A DNA stretch of 64,000 nt from Anticarsia gemmatalis (Eukaryota > Arthropoda > Insecta > Lepidoptera > Erebidae). A model generated the notes under the pieces. It was not told the DNA's origin, searched no databases, and was given only the letters and a program-made list of their open reading frames with translations. Each line of letters starts with the position of its first letter. The first letter of the stretch is position 1. Positions 1 to 12,591 of this stretch are shown one piece after another. The stretch lies in contig NC_134754.1 in the NCBI RefSeq assembly GCF_050436995.1, forward strand, positions 5,325,001 through 5,389,000. Reading direction: 5' to 3'. The position numbers and the translations under genes are program-made.

Positions 1-1235
1 GGCTTGACATCCCTGCAATAGATTTTTGAAAAGTTTATCTGCAACCAATTTAGTTTGCGTTGAACACTCACAAGAATATGATCGATTTTGGGTTTTACTT
101 GTGTCTCTAATTCGAATTTATTTTTTGATGACCATACACAAATCCACATTTCCAGTTACATACTGATATTGTATATTTTAAACTAATACTCAGGCGCACA
201 CGCATGAAAAATTGGATTTTAAAAGTTACTTTGTAAATTGTTAACTACTTATTTTGAAGTACTACAAATATATCTAACAATACGTTTTGTAAATTGTTTA
301 CTGCGCTCAATTTTCGAATACGATTTACTTTCCAATTTCAATAGCCACTTATACTTGCAAAACGTCGTTGATGTACAAAAGGTTTGTTACCAATGCAGGC
401 AAATTGGAGGCAAATGCCTGTATTCATTGGAAAAGTTAATGAAAGTTACCCCAAGTCAATGATTCTCCCCTGTCTATGACGAGTTGGTAATGTTTACCTT
501 TTGTATTTTCACTTTATCAAACAAGTTGGGCTTAGAACCTCGTTCATATTGAAGCTATGTGAGTTTCGTATTATGTTGAGAGCATATTCTTATAAAACTA
601 TTGAGTTAGTGACTTTGATCGATGCGACAACTAAAGACTTCTTCATAATAGTTCTGGAAGATGTTTAAAGTTTATGACACTGGTTTTACCTACTGGTGGG
701 ACATGATTTTCTTTCAGTATATTTGAGGTAGTGAGCTTTCAGCTTAATACATAAAATAATAATTGTTTTAAGTGCCGAGATAATTAAAAAACCATTAACT
801 TTAGCTATTTTTTGGCCTCGAAACTTTCCTTACTTCACTAGTAGAAAATATCCGTTTATTATTTTCTCCTCACTTCAAAGTTTCCAAAAGATTGTTTAGT
901 TTTAATGTCAAAATTCTTCAGACACATTCTCCTATCGAAGCACATCAACAAATTAACTAACATAATTACCAAGACATAATTCCCGAACTATTATCAACGT
1001 ATAGTAGATATATTCGGTAACTTAGCAATTAATAAAGTTATGCCTGTAGTTGCAGTTACCCAGTAATGGTCCCAGTTAGTCTGCAGTGGGTAATTACTTA
1101 CTGCAATAGACCAATTAATAAGGGAGGCTGTGTTAACTGCTGTCTGTGTGCGAATGTGATACTGTAAGATACGTTTAGGAGTTCAAGGAAATTGAACTTT
1201 GTGTAACGTATTACAAATTGTTATTTAAATTTATT
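1..1235. other. AT-rich non-coding stretch
   Basis: No coding region or recognisable repeat is visible. The longest open frame (238-462, 74 codons) has no recognisable motif. A near-identical motif CAATTAATAA(A/G)G occurs at about 1026 and 1112 and brackets about 75 nt; it could be a target-site duplication around a tiny insertion, or chance in AT-rich DNA. Confidence 0.6.
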
Positions 1236-1427
1236 TACGGAGCTCATGGCTAAGCAACGCTTGCCAAGGTTGTTTTGTGGATGGGTGGCCATGTTACACA
1301 TACTGAGTTCCTCCGTGATTCGGAAGGCACGTTAAATTGTGGGCCCATGTAAAAACTATTAATCAGCTGCATCCGGTGTGACTGGACGCTGACTCCAATA
1401 AAGTTGGAAGAAAGGCTAGGCTAACAT
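1236..1427 (+). repeat. 5S-rRNA-derived SINE with RTE-like tail
   Basis: The head resembles the internal promoter half of 5S rRNA. TAAGCAACG (1251-1259, box A-like) is followed after 19 nt by GGATGGGTGGCC (1279-1290, box C-like). In insect 5S rRNA as I know it, the same two motifs are also 19 nt apart. Next comes a core with CTCCGTGATTCGGAAGGCAC (1311-1330), then a tail (about 1362-1420) containing CAGCTGCATCCGGTG and AAAGTTGGAAGAAAGGCT. That tail resembles the 3' end of a very common lepidopteran interspersed repeat that I associate with RTE-type LINEs. This is probably a dead insertion. The 5' boundary is uncertain and I see no clear target-site duplication. A second head and core of this type lies at 37.8-38.07 kb on the other strand. 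Confidence 0.7.
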
Positions 1428-3529
1428 GAATTACTGGCGGACCAGCTTGACTTCGTCCGGTTAAATAGTACGTTTATCTCATTCAGTGGGTATGTGGATC
1501 CCGTAGTCCTGTGCAAACAATGTCCTTATTAATAATCACGTTAAAAAAAAAATTCTTCAATTCGGTGTAGTCGTTCTAAAGTCATGCGCGAATATACAAA
1601 CATTATATATCTATAGATTATCTAAATGGCTGCCTCAGGTGTAGTGAATACAACTCCTGGTTCCTAGGAAAATTATACAAGTCGTAATACTAGTAAGTAA
1701 TGTATTTTTGCTCCGAGTGGTAGAGTATTGTTTGGTTTAACCACCAACTGACCAATGAATGATTTTCGTATCGGATAAGATACTGGTAGCGTGGAAGGTA
1801 TACTCAAACATGGAAGCTTTACTAATTGAGAAAATGAAAAAAAAAAAACAACACAGTAATTTTCCCCCATTGCAAATGTCCAGTCCAAATCTCCAGGTGG
1901 AGATTATTTAAGCAAATTAGAGAAAAAAATACTCAATAGCATTTTTCTTTAATTTGTTAATAATACTATTGAACTCAAAACCTCGTACGATCAGCAATCA
2001 CATGGACACCAGTTTAGACCACAGATCCACGAGTGGATAAAAAATAGGGTTACAAATACTTCGCACACATTCTTTCGGAAATTGTAGGGTGTGTTATTTA
2101 AACGTCTAATTCAGCTTAGTTCACTGAACCTTTATTTTTTCCAACTGCCACCACCACTCTGCCCTACAGCAATGTCACAACCGTGCACCTAACATTTGAA
2201 ATTTAATTGAATTGATAATTCACAGACTGCATTAACGGAGAGTCGAACCCGCCTCGGGCGAGCACGTGCCGTATACACCCTTGCTTTTATTGCGTTAGTT
2301 TGACGTTAAAAGTGTTTTCAGATAAAATGCACTTTCATTAAGTATTCTTTCGTTTCATACTGTGTGAAGTGCCTGTCGGCTGTCAGTGTATTCCTTTATG
2401 TTTCGAAGTTTTTGAAACCTAGGAGTGGCTTTTTCTGCCAAACGGAATATGGGGAATATGCTTTTGACGTATATCTGGACGCGTCATACGTGTGTTCAAA
2501 GTGAAATGTTGATGAATACTAGCATGATTCTACTGCCAAGTTGAAATTCAAATCAGACTCTTCTGTTATATTGAGAGACAGCTCTTATCTTCCATAGAGT
2601 TGAATAAAAGAGGTGTTTGTAATGTGAAGCTATTTTAGTATTCTTCTTGAAGTCTGTTTCGCTTGAATGGAAACGTCTAGGTGAATAACCATTTACAAAA
2701 TTCGGGATTTCTGTAGACAAGTACTTATTTAATTGATTCATCGAATAATGTTGATGGACAAGGAAACGTGCACAGTACTTTGGAGTTAGTCAGAAATTCT
2801 TAATTTCTACGGGCGGCTAAAAGAAAAATACTACGTTAAATTGTTACGGTGAATTTTCCGCTCACTGACCCACATAGTGCATTTTTTTTATACAAATAAT
2901 TTTCAAATTAAATCTAAATTCTATTTTCTTTTCCTAAAGATTATATGCCACATGATTTAAAGTAATGTACACAGACATACCACTAAACTTTTGAAGGGGA
3001 TCTGGAAAGGGGTAAACAGATGTGTGCTATCGTACACTTTGATAATATTAAGTAGAAAAGTAATGGGGAATGATGGGGACGTTTGTCACAATTTTCATAT
3101 GAAAACAATGACTTGAAAGAATTTTAGTTTTCTACGAAAATCTTACCTTCTTAGTTATTTCATAAACCTGAAGCAGGTAGCTATGGGCTTAATACTTGCT
3201 ATTCTTGGATGTGTAGAATCTTCCTTATTTAATTTGGCTGTTTTATATGTAATTCTGAAACGTTATGTTATTATGACATGCACTGATAAGAATCCACAGT
3301 TGTGTTGAACAATAATGTTCAGTACTTTAGTATTATTCCTTAGTAATAACACGATACGGAAATCTTCCCAGTGACGTTACATACGACATCTCACATCACC
3401 CGGATATTCTTTTGTCCAACAAAAGTTTTCCTTATTTACCCCGATCGCTGGTTAATATTGGACTAATACGTGGTCTAATGTGGACGTTTGTTACATAAAT
3501 ATAGCTTACTAGACATAACGGGAGGTCTG
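1428..3529. other. Non-coding, with a possible tRNA-like B box
   Basis: No gene is visible. On the minus strand near 2237-2260 the motif GGGTTCGACTC resembles an RNA polymerase III B box and follows a GC-rich run. No convincing A box precedes it and the T-stem pairs only partly, so it is at most a SINE relic. The rest is AT-rich with only short frames. Confidence 0.45.
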
Positions 3530-3872
3530 CGAAATGAGATGCGTAGTCCCCCGGCCGGCGACTGTCACATTCGAAAGAGAGATGAGAATTTTATGCAATC
3601 CTGATCTTAGATAAGGCCAGAGGAGGGTGGTGAGGCCTAGATAGCCGCTTTATTTTAATACGAACCGACAACAAATAACGAATAAATATTCCCTTTTTTA
3701 TTGTTGAGTTGTGACGCGAACGCTTTGATTTAGGGTGAATGGGTGGATAGAGGGGTTCGCGACGAATTGTGGTCGAGATTATTCGGATAGCACAGGGATT
3801 TGTATTACAGTTGCTGTCAGAAATTCGAGTGGTATCAAGTTTCATCAATATTACGAGTGTATTGACCCGCAA
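3530..3872. other. GC-rich island, candidate conserved non-coding element
   Basis: GC is about 44% by hand count over 3541-3840, against roughly one-third around it. The island starts with a C/G-rich block (3549-3560). A 93-codon frame on the minus strand (3591-3872) is rich in Arg, Ile and Ser and matches nothing I know; reduced stop density from the base composition explains it. I see no repeat ends. It could be a cis-regulatory element or an unrecognised exon; cross-species conservation would decide. Confidence 0.3.
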
Positions 3873-6800
3873 TAAAGGATCGGGTTCTTACTGCTTTCGA
3901 AAATTGTTCGATAGCTTTGTCATTTAAAACTACTGTTGGAATTTTATCAGGTAAAGGGCAAAGGAACCATTGTTAGAATAGTAGCGGAGTTTCGCTTTTT
4001 AATATCAGTTTCAATTGTATTTTGTTTTGAATAACGACTTCAATCAGACAATAGTATCCATTTCTTGATAATTTTAAACGAATATAAAAATTACATTGAA
4101 CGATTTGTTAATGAAGGGTCTTAGTGTGCAATATGTATTCTTGTTGTTATGTATCATAATTAAATAGGAATGTTTTTGAATGCATAATCGCTTTTTTCTG
4201 CAATGTTTCTCGTTTATTTTAGGATTCATGTTTTAATTGATTGGACAAGTCATTTAGCAATATTTGCACCAAATTTAAATTGAATACAAAATATTAGTTT
4301 TACCAAAACTTGTTTGGAAAAATCGTTGAAGCGTATTTTCACGTCTATTAGCACAATGTAACTGGTGCGAGATAACACATTGTTACAATGTTTTTCTTTC
4401 ATTCCAACACCAGCAAACTAAACAGAAACTATGAAAATAAAGCAAATATTGTTTCTGTTAGTAGATGACCGAACTAAACAACGGTTTTACCCGAGGGGGA
4501 GGCGAACCTTAGCGTAGTTCCCTACACGTGTTTCATAGATTCAAAGTTTAAGGCTGCCACCCTTGGCTATAAAAACAATCAGTTCTAGTGTGAGAGAAAT
4601 AAGAAACAGACGCTCGGTGCACTGGATACTGCGAGTTCACTTTTTATAGGGGGACCAGAAATTATGTTCCTGTGATATACGGCGACACTTCTCCCGGAAT
4701 TTAAACGTTCCGTTTTCCTAACAGTTACTTACAGGAGGTAGGGTGACCCTTAATAAATTCAGAATAAAAGAGTACGCCGGAAAAATTGTTTCTTCCCACA
4801 TATTTTGAATGTTTTATGATTGGCCTCATAACTCTTGTATAATTGAATTCTCAGGTCTTTAGGGAAACTAAATCGTACAAAAGTGGATCGAGCGTGGTTT
4901 GGTCTGTGATTTAAGAAGACTTGGTTAATTCATGGTTAACTATAGCAGTGATATAGGCGTTGTTTACGATAACACACTCAAATCACGCTGTACATATACC
5001 ACAAATTCATGATAAATCTTTCACGAACAAATCGATCGAAAACAACTGGGAACAAGCGAAGCAACTCAGTCTTATAACACTACAAACGGCTTACATCATT
5101 CATATTTCAACGAAACTTTTCTAATAAAACATATCGGTTTCCACGACGTCTATAATGTCAAAGTTTATCTAGATCAAAACGGTTGGCTATCTCTCCACCA
5201 GATGTTGGTGATAAAGATTGCACGACTGATTCTGTCTTGACCCTAACCGTATTAGAAGTCTCGGTAACTGGAACATGAGAGCCGTTTAATTTATCAACTT
5301 GTTCCACACCGGCCAACTTTTGTTCCCGGGATTTTTTAAGCTAAATGTAATGAGGGTAGCCGTACATTTGTTTTGTCTAGACGCTTTAGTTTTGCAGCTG
5401 AAATAAGTTTTCGCGTAGCGTTGCGCTGTTTTTAGTTTTAGCTGCTCTAATTACGTAATATGTTTTTGAAGTTAGTGTTTCTAATTATTTTGTTTTGTTA
5501 TTTTATTCAAGTACATTGAAATCTGAAATTAAAAAAATATGATTATAAAACCAAAATGTATTTTTTGCTAACCTGTTTTATAAAAAGTGAAAAATCTAAA
5601 ATCTTTTTCGAAATTGTATCACTGCGATCAAATAATTTTATTTTGATCATATCTTGTAATGCTTTATCCTCAGGCAATTTGATTAGCTCAATTCTTTACA
5701 AACTCGTAGCAAATTTGATATTCTACACAAGCATCGGTAACAAGATAGCTTGAGGCTATAGTCAAAAGTCAGACACTTTTCATTCCACAATCGAATTATT
5801 TTTTTTATTTCGATCAATAACGGCATTGAATTCGTTCTGGCTGTGCCACGCGTTGCCTAAGGCAATACTCTGAAAGTCCTTTAATGCACAACTCCGTCTG
5901 TCCATTTGTCGAACGTCCCAACTAATAGAGAAATTCCATTTAAAAACTAAGTTTTATGTCCCGAGGGAGTGAGTTTATTGCACGTTTTAATGTCGCGAAT
6001 GCAGTTTATGTCGCAATCAATTCATCATGTCGGGTACTGAGCGAACTTGACTTATAATAAAATTTATATTTATTGAGGGACATTTTTGGCCTTCCTTTTT
6101 TGATACTTAAAATCGATTGATGTTTAAAAAAAACACTACATAAAACTTAACAAGAACGGATAGTGAACGTGTTACTTTCACCTGCTTAAAAGTTCACATA
6201 CATACATACATTAGATTACGTCCGTAAAGATGTTCATAAATTAATAATTTTGTTTGTTCTATGTAAATAATTTAAACAATAAAAGTACGAAACACGGAAC
6301 ACAAAAGTTATTATTGGCCAAAAACTTATTTCACGGAATAAGCCGTAAACACTAATAACGAAAAAACATAATTAATAAAAATAACGTTTCCATAAGACAC
6401 ATCAGAAAGTAGCTTAATTATCTTTCTGACTAATTATGACAGGGACGACGAAACTTCTAATTGAATAATTATTTTTGGAAGTCTTTCTTTGTAATATTTC
6501 TTTTTTACAAAAAGTTCGGGGGGTCTCCCAACGATCCCTAATATCTATGCTAATAATATACACTAATTAAGGATCCCAACTGTAGCGTTTTCAGGAGTCT
6601 GAAATGAAAAAACATTTTCATTTTCATTCAGTCATGATCTGTGCAAATTCATTTTTAGCTTGGATCTAGCAGGTCTTGGGATAATTTAGATATACTTACC
6701 ACTATTAAAATTTATACCTAACGGTTAATTCTCCGCTTATTTTATACTTTTTAATTTTACGTATTGAAATATGACGTGCCTCTGTAACTTCTATAGGTTG

Positions 6801-9800
6801 CTGCAGCTCTGTATAAGCAAACTAAACACGTGAAATAAGTTCATAAACGTAAATAAATACGCAGGATTATTTTATTGTGTTACCAAAATTATTTGTTCCT
6901 TTTACAGGTCTTTTCCAGGCAAGTAACACACATGTTTCTTGAACACTCATAACACGGCTATTATGATAAATTTCCGTAAGCACCTAATAACGTCTTTACA
7001 TTTTACTTCCACACATCACCTCTTGTCGTGTATTTTAGAAATTGTCACGTCACAGCGCCCCTCGTAACGATGTTTAAGTCAAGAGACATGTCGTCACAAA
7101 GTGTATGTAAATTGGTAAATGTAATAAATTGCATATATTTATCTGGTAATGGGGCCTTAACCCGGGGGGAGGGGCAGTGACGGATCGATCCGACGGATTT
7201 GTACTGCTTACCGTCTTGGCGAGGGTGGCTAATTTTGGTACAAGAATTCGATGTGCTTAAGAGGACTTGCAGTTTAGCTGTATATTTACACCTTAAAGGG
7301 CTGCATATCCTAACAAAATGAAGAACTGAAAAACTTTACTAACTGTTAATCATAATGTAGGCATTATATTTTATTTAGGTATATCTTCTTGAGTATTTTA
7401 TTATTGCTTTGCATTGATTTTATGATAACAATATTTATTTACAAAACAAACTTTTCAACACTTGAAGTAAGAACAAAAATGATTTGAATAACAATTATGA
7501 AGTAGTCCCTTCGTTTCTATCCACAACCATTTGCATCACACAAACATATCACAGCGACCACTTATAAACTCATACTCTATTACAATGCACTGTCACAACA
7601 TGATAGGACATTGGGCTCGAATCCTGTATTCTTTAGGATAATCAAAGCATTATGAACCGGTATAATATAGGAAATTAACCGGGGCTGTGACATGCGGGCG
7701 CACTCAAACCTATCTGCAATCGTTATCAAACATTCAGTAGGGGACGTATCGGACGAAGATTCTGTTCCGTGTGATGGCAATTGCTTGAGATTATAATGCG
7801 GTTTCATTTTATTAAATATTGTTGGAAGTTTCTTGTATGAGAAAACAAACGGACGTTACTTTTCAGAATCATTTTTGAGCAATGCGAAATAATTACTCAT
7901 GTCTATCCAAATTCGATGGAACACTAACAATCTTCATTTAGCGACTATTAATGCGAAAGTCTTATTTATTACTTTTATCTTGGTTATCCTAAGACAGGAC
8001 TTAATGAACCCAACAGTCCACCGTCTGTACCAATAGCAATAGCCATAAATGTCCAACACCACACGTAATAACCACAGCTGACCAATCCATAATAATATCG
8101 TTATCTCAAGTCATACATTTTGCAACACCAGCTATTATTGCTCTGCTAAAATTGGCTTGACTTTGACGCCTATAGAGGGGAATAAACTACAGATAGTAAT
8201 TAAACCGAGAGTAATTATTCCATGATTATTATGCAGAAACTAATGGGGTTTGTCAAAGAGCTAATGACGCGTGGAGTAGATGTCAAAGGCAGTTATGTGC
8301 TGAAATTATTAGTGTGGATAAGATTATTGATATGCGGTACGTTTGTCTGCGTTTGGCTTGAGGGTATACCGTCTCGGTCGTATTTACGATTTAATGTCTA
8401 TTATTGGCTAAACACAAAGGATTCCACTTAACGTAAGATTACAGGCGGAGTATCTTTAATAATGTTTGTTGAGAGATGTGATACTTATTACGTTACATTG
8501 GCTTGTGATTATTCATATCGAAAAGTATTTGATGTATTTACTCCTTCGTGCCCCTATTTAATAAAATGGATTCAAAATCGATAGTCTATAACTCACTTTA
8601 AACAACATGAACCCTTCTTTAAAAACTTTTCTTTTCAATTTACTCTGTCATATGCCATAAACAGAGCAGCAGTTTAAATCAAGTAACCCACCTGTCTCCC
8701 TATACATAAGGTGCCAATATACCTAATACGTCAAATGGAACAAGATTTTTTCTCCCCTAAAGGTACCAATTTAGTTCGCGACACGTCAATAATATAAAGA
8801 GGGGGCTTTTGTTTCCCTTGTTGCAGTCGATCACGATTTCGAGGGTTTTTTGAGTTTGCAACTATAAAACTTTATGATTTGATGGCAGTGCGCTTGATTT
8901 TATGTGACGTCACGATTGAGTACTGTCAAAAACTTTTGTTACGGGAGAGTTATTGCCTATATTTTTGAGATTGAGTCGTCAAAGTGATATGGGCACGTTC
9001 GTATGAATAATTCAACGTAAATTAAACTTATTTATCTTTAAAGTTCTGGATTGCCTAGTTTTAAGTATCTACAACAATATTAGATAAGAATTTGAATAAA
9101 CTTCTGTAAAAAGTTTAGACATAAAACATTTCAAGTGAAAAACGAATAAACAAAGTTGTTATCTTACTGGCGTAAATAAATATGTATTGCGTTAAAACAA
9201 TTAAGACAAATGATACAGCAGATAAATTTCCAGTCTTCATTTAGCATTTTCAGTTCGCCATAATGAAAACGCGTGGCAAAGGAATGAAATTAACGAATTG
9301 CGAATAATTAAAACTTTTAGAAAGTTTCAGCAAAAATCACTTGAACTTGTTCAGCCGTGAAAAAGTTGTTTGATTACGTTCAGACCGCAAAAGGTTAAAC
9401 CTTTAACATTTCGTTTGAGAATCTATTGTAACATTATTTAATTTTTACGAAGAAGAATGTACTATGAGAAATGGCAGACTAGAAAATATTCGAGCATGAA
9501 AAAGCTTGCAGAACAGTGAACATTCTTATCTATGAGGTACGGTCAGCAATGAAACTTGTTGAACAAATCCTTTCATGAAACCCCCGTACTTATTCGATTA
9601 TACAGTTACATATCACAAGTATTTTGGAGAATTTCCTATAGTAAAAAGGCTTAAATTATATTCGTTTTTGCTGCTGACCGTACCAGTCGCTCACCAATAA
9701 AATTATAGTACCAAGTCTATTACAATAGCCAACTAAAATTATGAAAAAAAAGTAGTTTATCAAAAGTTTGAAGCAAAAACCGAAGTGTTTTTCAAGATTA

Positions 9801-10196
9801 TAATGAAGTGAATGGATTTTCCATGTAACAGCTCCTGCAACGTTTAGAACTATAGCAGTTCGGTTGTTCTTTAAAAGAAAAACTGATAAAATAACCCGGC
9901 TTTTACTGACTTCAAAACTTTGAAGTGCGTAAAAATACTGGTAAGTATCTTTACATGTTTTGGAAAATATTCAAGTTTCGTAAAAATAAACAGGTATTAA
10001 AAACACCACAATTCTTTTTTTTGTTATGCAATGAATTTATACATAAAATCCGTATGTATATGTATATATGTAAGAAAATTGTAACTATACTGCTACTACA
10101 ATTTTTTTAGGTAAACCTTACGTCTTATCCGAAATCAGCACTAGTAATCAATATCACTAATTGTTAGAGCTCAAAAATGAAACAACTACATACAAA
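3873..10196. other. Non-coding stretch, no recognised element
   Basis: About 6.3 kb of AT-rich DNA without a supported gene or repeat. Small points: four ACAT units at 6196-6211; a GC-rich patch at 7150-7240 with the perfect palindrome CGGATCGATCCG (7181-7192); a TATAAAAA motif at 4568 with an ACACGTGT motif about 45 nt upstream. The last pair is promoter-like, but the only good initiator (TCAGTT, about 4579) is too close to the TATA motif. The frame at 7580-7807 (minus) matches no family. Confidence 0.5.
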
Positions 10197-10256
10197 TCTA
10201 TTTTTTTTAACATATATTTTATAATAACATATAACATAATATTATAAAGCTGAAGA

Positions 10257-10280
10257 GTTTGTTTGTTTGTTTGTTTGTTT
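10257..10280 (+). repeat. (GTTT)6 microsatellite
   Basis: Six uninterrupted GTTT units near the 5' part of the short Helitron. This tract is a normal part of that Helitron group rather than an independent microsatellite. Confidence 0.9.
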
Positions 10281-10336
10281 GAACGCGCTAATCTCAAGAA
10301 CTACTAGTCCGATTTGAAAAAATATTTCAGTGTTAA

Positions 10337-10383
10337 ATAGCCCATTTATCGAGGAATATAGCCTTCCTCGATAAATGGGCTAT
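10337..10383. repeat. 20-bp perfect inverted repeat inside Helitron
   Basis: The left arm is 10337-10356 (starts ATAGCCCATTTATC) and the right arm is 10364-10383, its exact reverse complement. A 7-nt spacer (TATAGCC) separates them. Related Helitron copies, as I remember them, carry the left-arm motif but not this second complementary arm, so the right arm may be a local inverted duplication. As RNA it would form a strong stem-loop. Confidence 0.85.
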
Positions 10384-10498
10384 AATATATATCATCACGC
10401 TACGACTAATAGGAGCAGAGTACCAGTGAAAAATGTTACAAAAACGGGGAAAATTATGACTCTTATGTGACGCAAGCGAAGATGCGCGGGTCAGCTAG

Positions 10499-10964
10499 TA
10501 ATAACATACACCTGCATGCAAATCCTGGCAGAATTTAGATCTTTGTTTGCCAAACTATAAGTAGTTGCACAATATGGCACATATCAAGGAAACGTGTCAA
10601 GCTGCCAGCACTCGTTCATATAAGACAGATTTATAGTTAGTATATACGATAATATATCACATGTGCAAGACTATATATTATTATACTACTGAATAAATAT
10701 AAATATCAGGTGAAAATGTTGAATTAAATTCTCAAATAATGAAAAAGTTGACTGTTTATAAAACTCCTCCATCAAAATTACTGCGCCAGTATCAATACCA
10801 ACCAGACCACAATTATGCTGTAAAAGTTTACCGCCATTAACAAATGAAAGAGCGTCCATACATATAATTTTATTAATTTGCACGTACTATAAAAATTAAA
10901 AGGGGCTGTCAGACTAACGACAAAATAACCGCTTTTATAAAGCCATCAGTTGCAATAAAAGGAA
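10499..10964. other. Non-coding stretch, nothing recognised
   Basis: AT-rich DNA between the short Helitron and the GC-rich island. The only notable frame (10686-10883, minus, 65 codons) has no recognisable motif. Confidence 0.5.
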
Positions 10965-11262
10965 ATGTTATACGCGGAAGCAGGTCGGCACGCTCCTATT
11001 CATAGTATGGACAGTAATAATAATGATCAGCCTTCCTGTCGCCGCTCCGACTGCTACCATCGGAAACGTTTCACCATTGATTTTTCCGCAAATAATACAG
11101 TCTCCAAATTTCGTTTCGTTCTTCATTGTTTCCAATGTCACCCCAGTTTCGCCCCACAATCCCGCGTCGCATGGTTTTGAGTGCATTAGATTCGCTCAAA
11201 CACATTCGGCACTCTCGGTTTCCTGGACGTTGGCCGACACGTGACTTCAAATATAAAAGACT
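10965..11262. other. GC-rich island with promoter-like edge
   Basis: GC is about 47% by hand count over 10981-11220. Three frames of 71-73 codons, on both strands, stay open across it; none has a recognisable domain, so low stop density is the simplest explanation. At the right edge a perfect E-box CACGTG (11239-11244) lies 7 nt before TATAAAA (11252-11258), an arrangement compatible with a core promoter firing rightward. No clear initiator follows at the usual distance. Candidate regulatory element or unrecognised exon. Confidence 0.3.
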
Positions 11263-11559
11263 TCACGCCTGATCAACTCGTCGATATAGATGTGAATGGA
11301 ATTGCCCTTATTGTGTAATATTACGAGGGTGATTTGGATCAATCTATGTGGGTTCTGACAAAACCGGTTTTCATTATCCAAATGTATTCAGAATTTGCCA
11401 AAATTAAGCCAAACAGTTCGATACAAGTGATATTAATGATTTGTAACATTCATATTTTATAGCAAAGTGACTAGACAAAATCAACTGTGACGTTTCATGC
11501 AAATCTGTTTCGATCCTTTTTACATGGAGCTCTTTCATTGTCGTAATGTGATTAGGTAA

Positions 11560-11790
11560 GGCCCCAATCGTGGTACCCTCTTTCTTGAGGGCGCTAAATA
11601 AGATGCGACGTTTTCCGCCTCGGGCACCTTTGATAGTACTTTTTAAAGCTGTGTCACGAATTCCGAACCTCTCTTTTATTGGTCGCCATTATGATAATTA
11701 CATTAAGGGCCGTCCGTTGCCGATACTTCGTCTTTCGAATTTGTTCTGTTGTTACGGTAAGGCGTTTGCCTCTTGAATATTGAGCAGCTC
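11560..11790. other. GC-rich island, candidate conserved non-coding element
   Basis: GC is about 46% in the two 60-nt lines counted (11581-11640 and 11701-11760). It contains GAGGGCGCTAAATAAG and a block of CpG-containing words. A 68-codon frame on the plus strand (11570-11776) is rich in Arg, Leu and Phe with no motif I recognise. No repeat termini are visible. Confidence 0.25.
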
Positions 11791-12545
11791 ATTTGCGAAA
11801 ATCGCACCTATTCTCTACGTGACACTTTTATTCCACAAAGTCCTTTGGCATTAAGTTTCTTAGGCTGGAATCAAATTATCCGAAATTAAAAATTTATTCA
11901 CGCAGTTGACTGACACTCATTTAGCAAAAGTTAAAGCGTAGTCGTAACGATAAATCTTCAACATACAAATATTTAAATGTTTTCATTTTAATTTTAGTTA
12001 TCTGTAAAATAGTTTTCGCAGACTTCAAATACGTGATTTCAAAGTGCTCGCAAAATCTTGTTAGTGTTTCGTTTTGAGAGAACTGTTGACTTATTAAAGA
12101 TATTAATGGTTGCAAAGTTTGTTTTCAGCGACTTTTTCTGCATTATAAACAGTTTAAAACGCTTTGGAATATCAAAATCATATTTAAAGAAAATGTAATT
12201 CTAAGACGCCTTTGCTTTGACGTTATGAATTGAATATCTCATTATATCTGGCTTATTTACAACTTTTCGATTCTTCATTTAAAGAGTATTTATAACCAGT
12301 GCTTATAAAATTTAAGAATAAAATATTACGAATAAGTTCGTCACATTATATACCTGCTAAGTAGAATATTTACCTATTAAAATGCCTTTAGATAATTAAT
12401 AAAAAAAAATCAACACACCAATATTGATTGCGTATTGTGAATAACTAGAATCTCCAAATCCAAAAACTGTAGGAATTAGTCATTCGATTGTCACCATTAT
12501 ACGATACAGAAGTACAAACATTCTTGGAATGTCTACACAGATTTG

Positions 12546-12591
12546 ATTGAATTGAAACAACAATCAAAAACAAAAGTTGTTTCAATTAAAT
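12546..12591. repeat. Hairpin with 16-bp arms
   Basis: The left arm 12546-12561 (ATTGAATTGAAACAAC) pairs with 12576-12591 with one mismatch, and the loop is 14 nt. It is shorter than a typical insect microRNA precursor. I see no mature microRNA that I know in it. Confidence 0.7.

Larger units (their letters stand above)
10197..10498 (+). mobile_element. Short non-autonomous Helitron
   Basis: The 3' end is GCGCGGGTCAGCTAG with CTAG at 10495-10498 followed by T, the classic Helitron end and host T. The sequence AAGCTGAAGAGTTTG followed by six GTTT units (10257-10280), and the phrase beginning GAACGCGCTAATCTCAAG (10281), are ones I recognise from lepidopteran Helitron-type non-autonomous elements. 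The 5' end is taken as TCTA at 10197 because A precedes it, giving an A/T insertion site; this end is less sure. There is no coding capacity. It carries an unusual internal inverted repeat (10337-10383). The last 16 nt nearly match the end of the larger Helitron at 25.8-27.0 kb (GCGCGGGTCAGCTAG versus GCACGGGTCAGCTAG). Confidence 0.75.

Noticed and set aside
721..745. TGAGGTAGTGAG, similar to the start of let-7
   Set aside because: The match ends after nine bases; no precursor fold.
2230..2275. Possible tRNA on the minus strand at GGGTTCGACTC
   Set aside because: No A box or acceptor stem; the T-arm pairs only partly.
7541..7565. TATCACAGCG, the seed of the miR-2/13 family
   Set aside because: Only nine bases match and no hairpin surrounds it; expected by chance.
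10968..11244. Three overlapping frames on both strands as a gene
   Set aside because: Opposite-strand frames open together in a GC-richer block point to composition; no domain or splice evidence.
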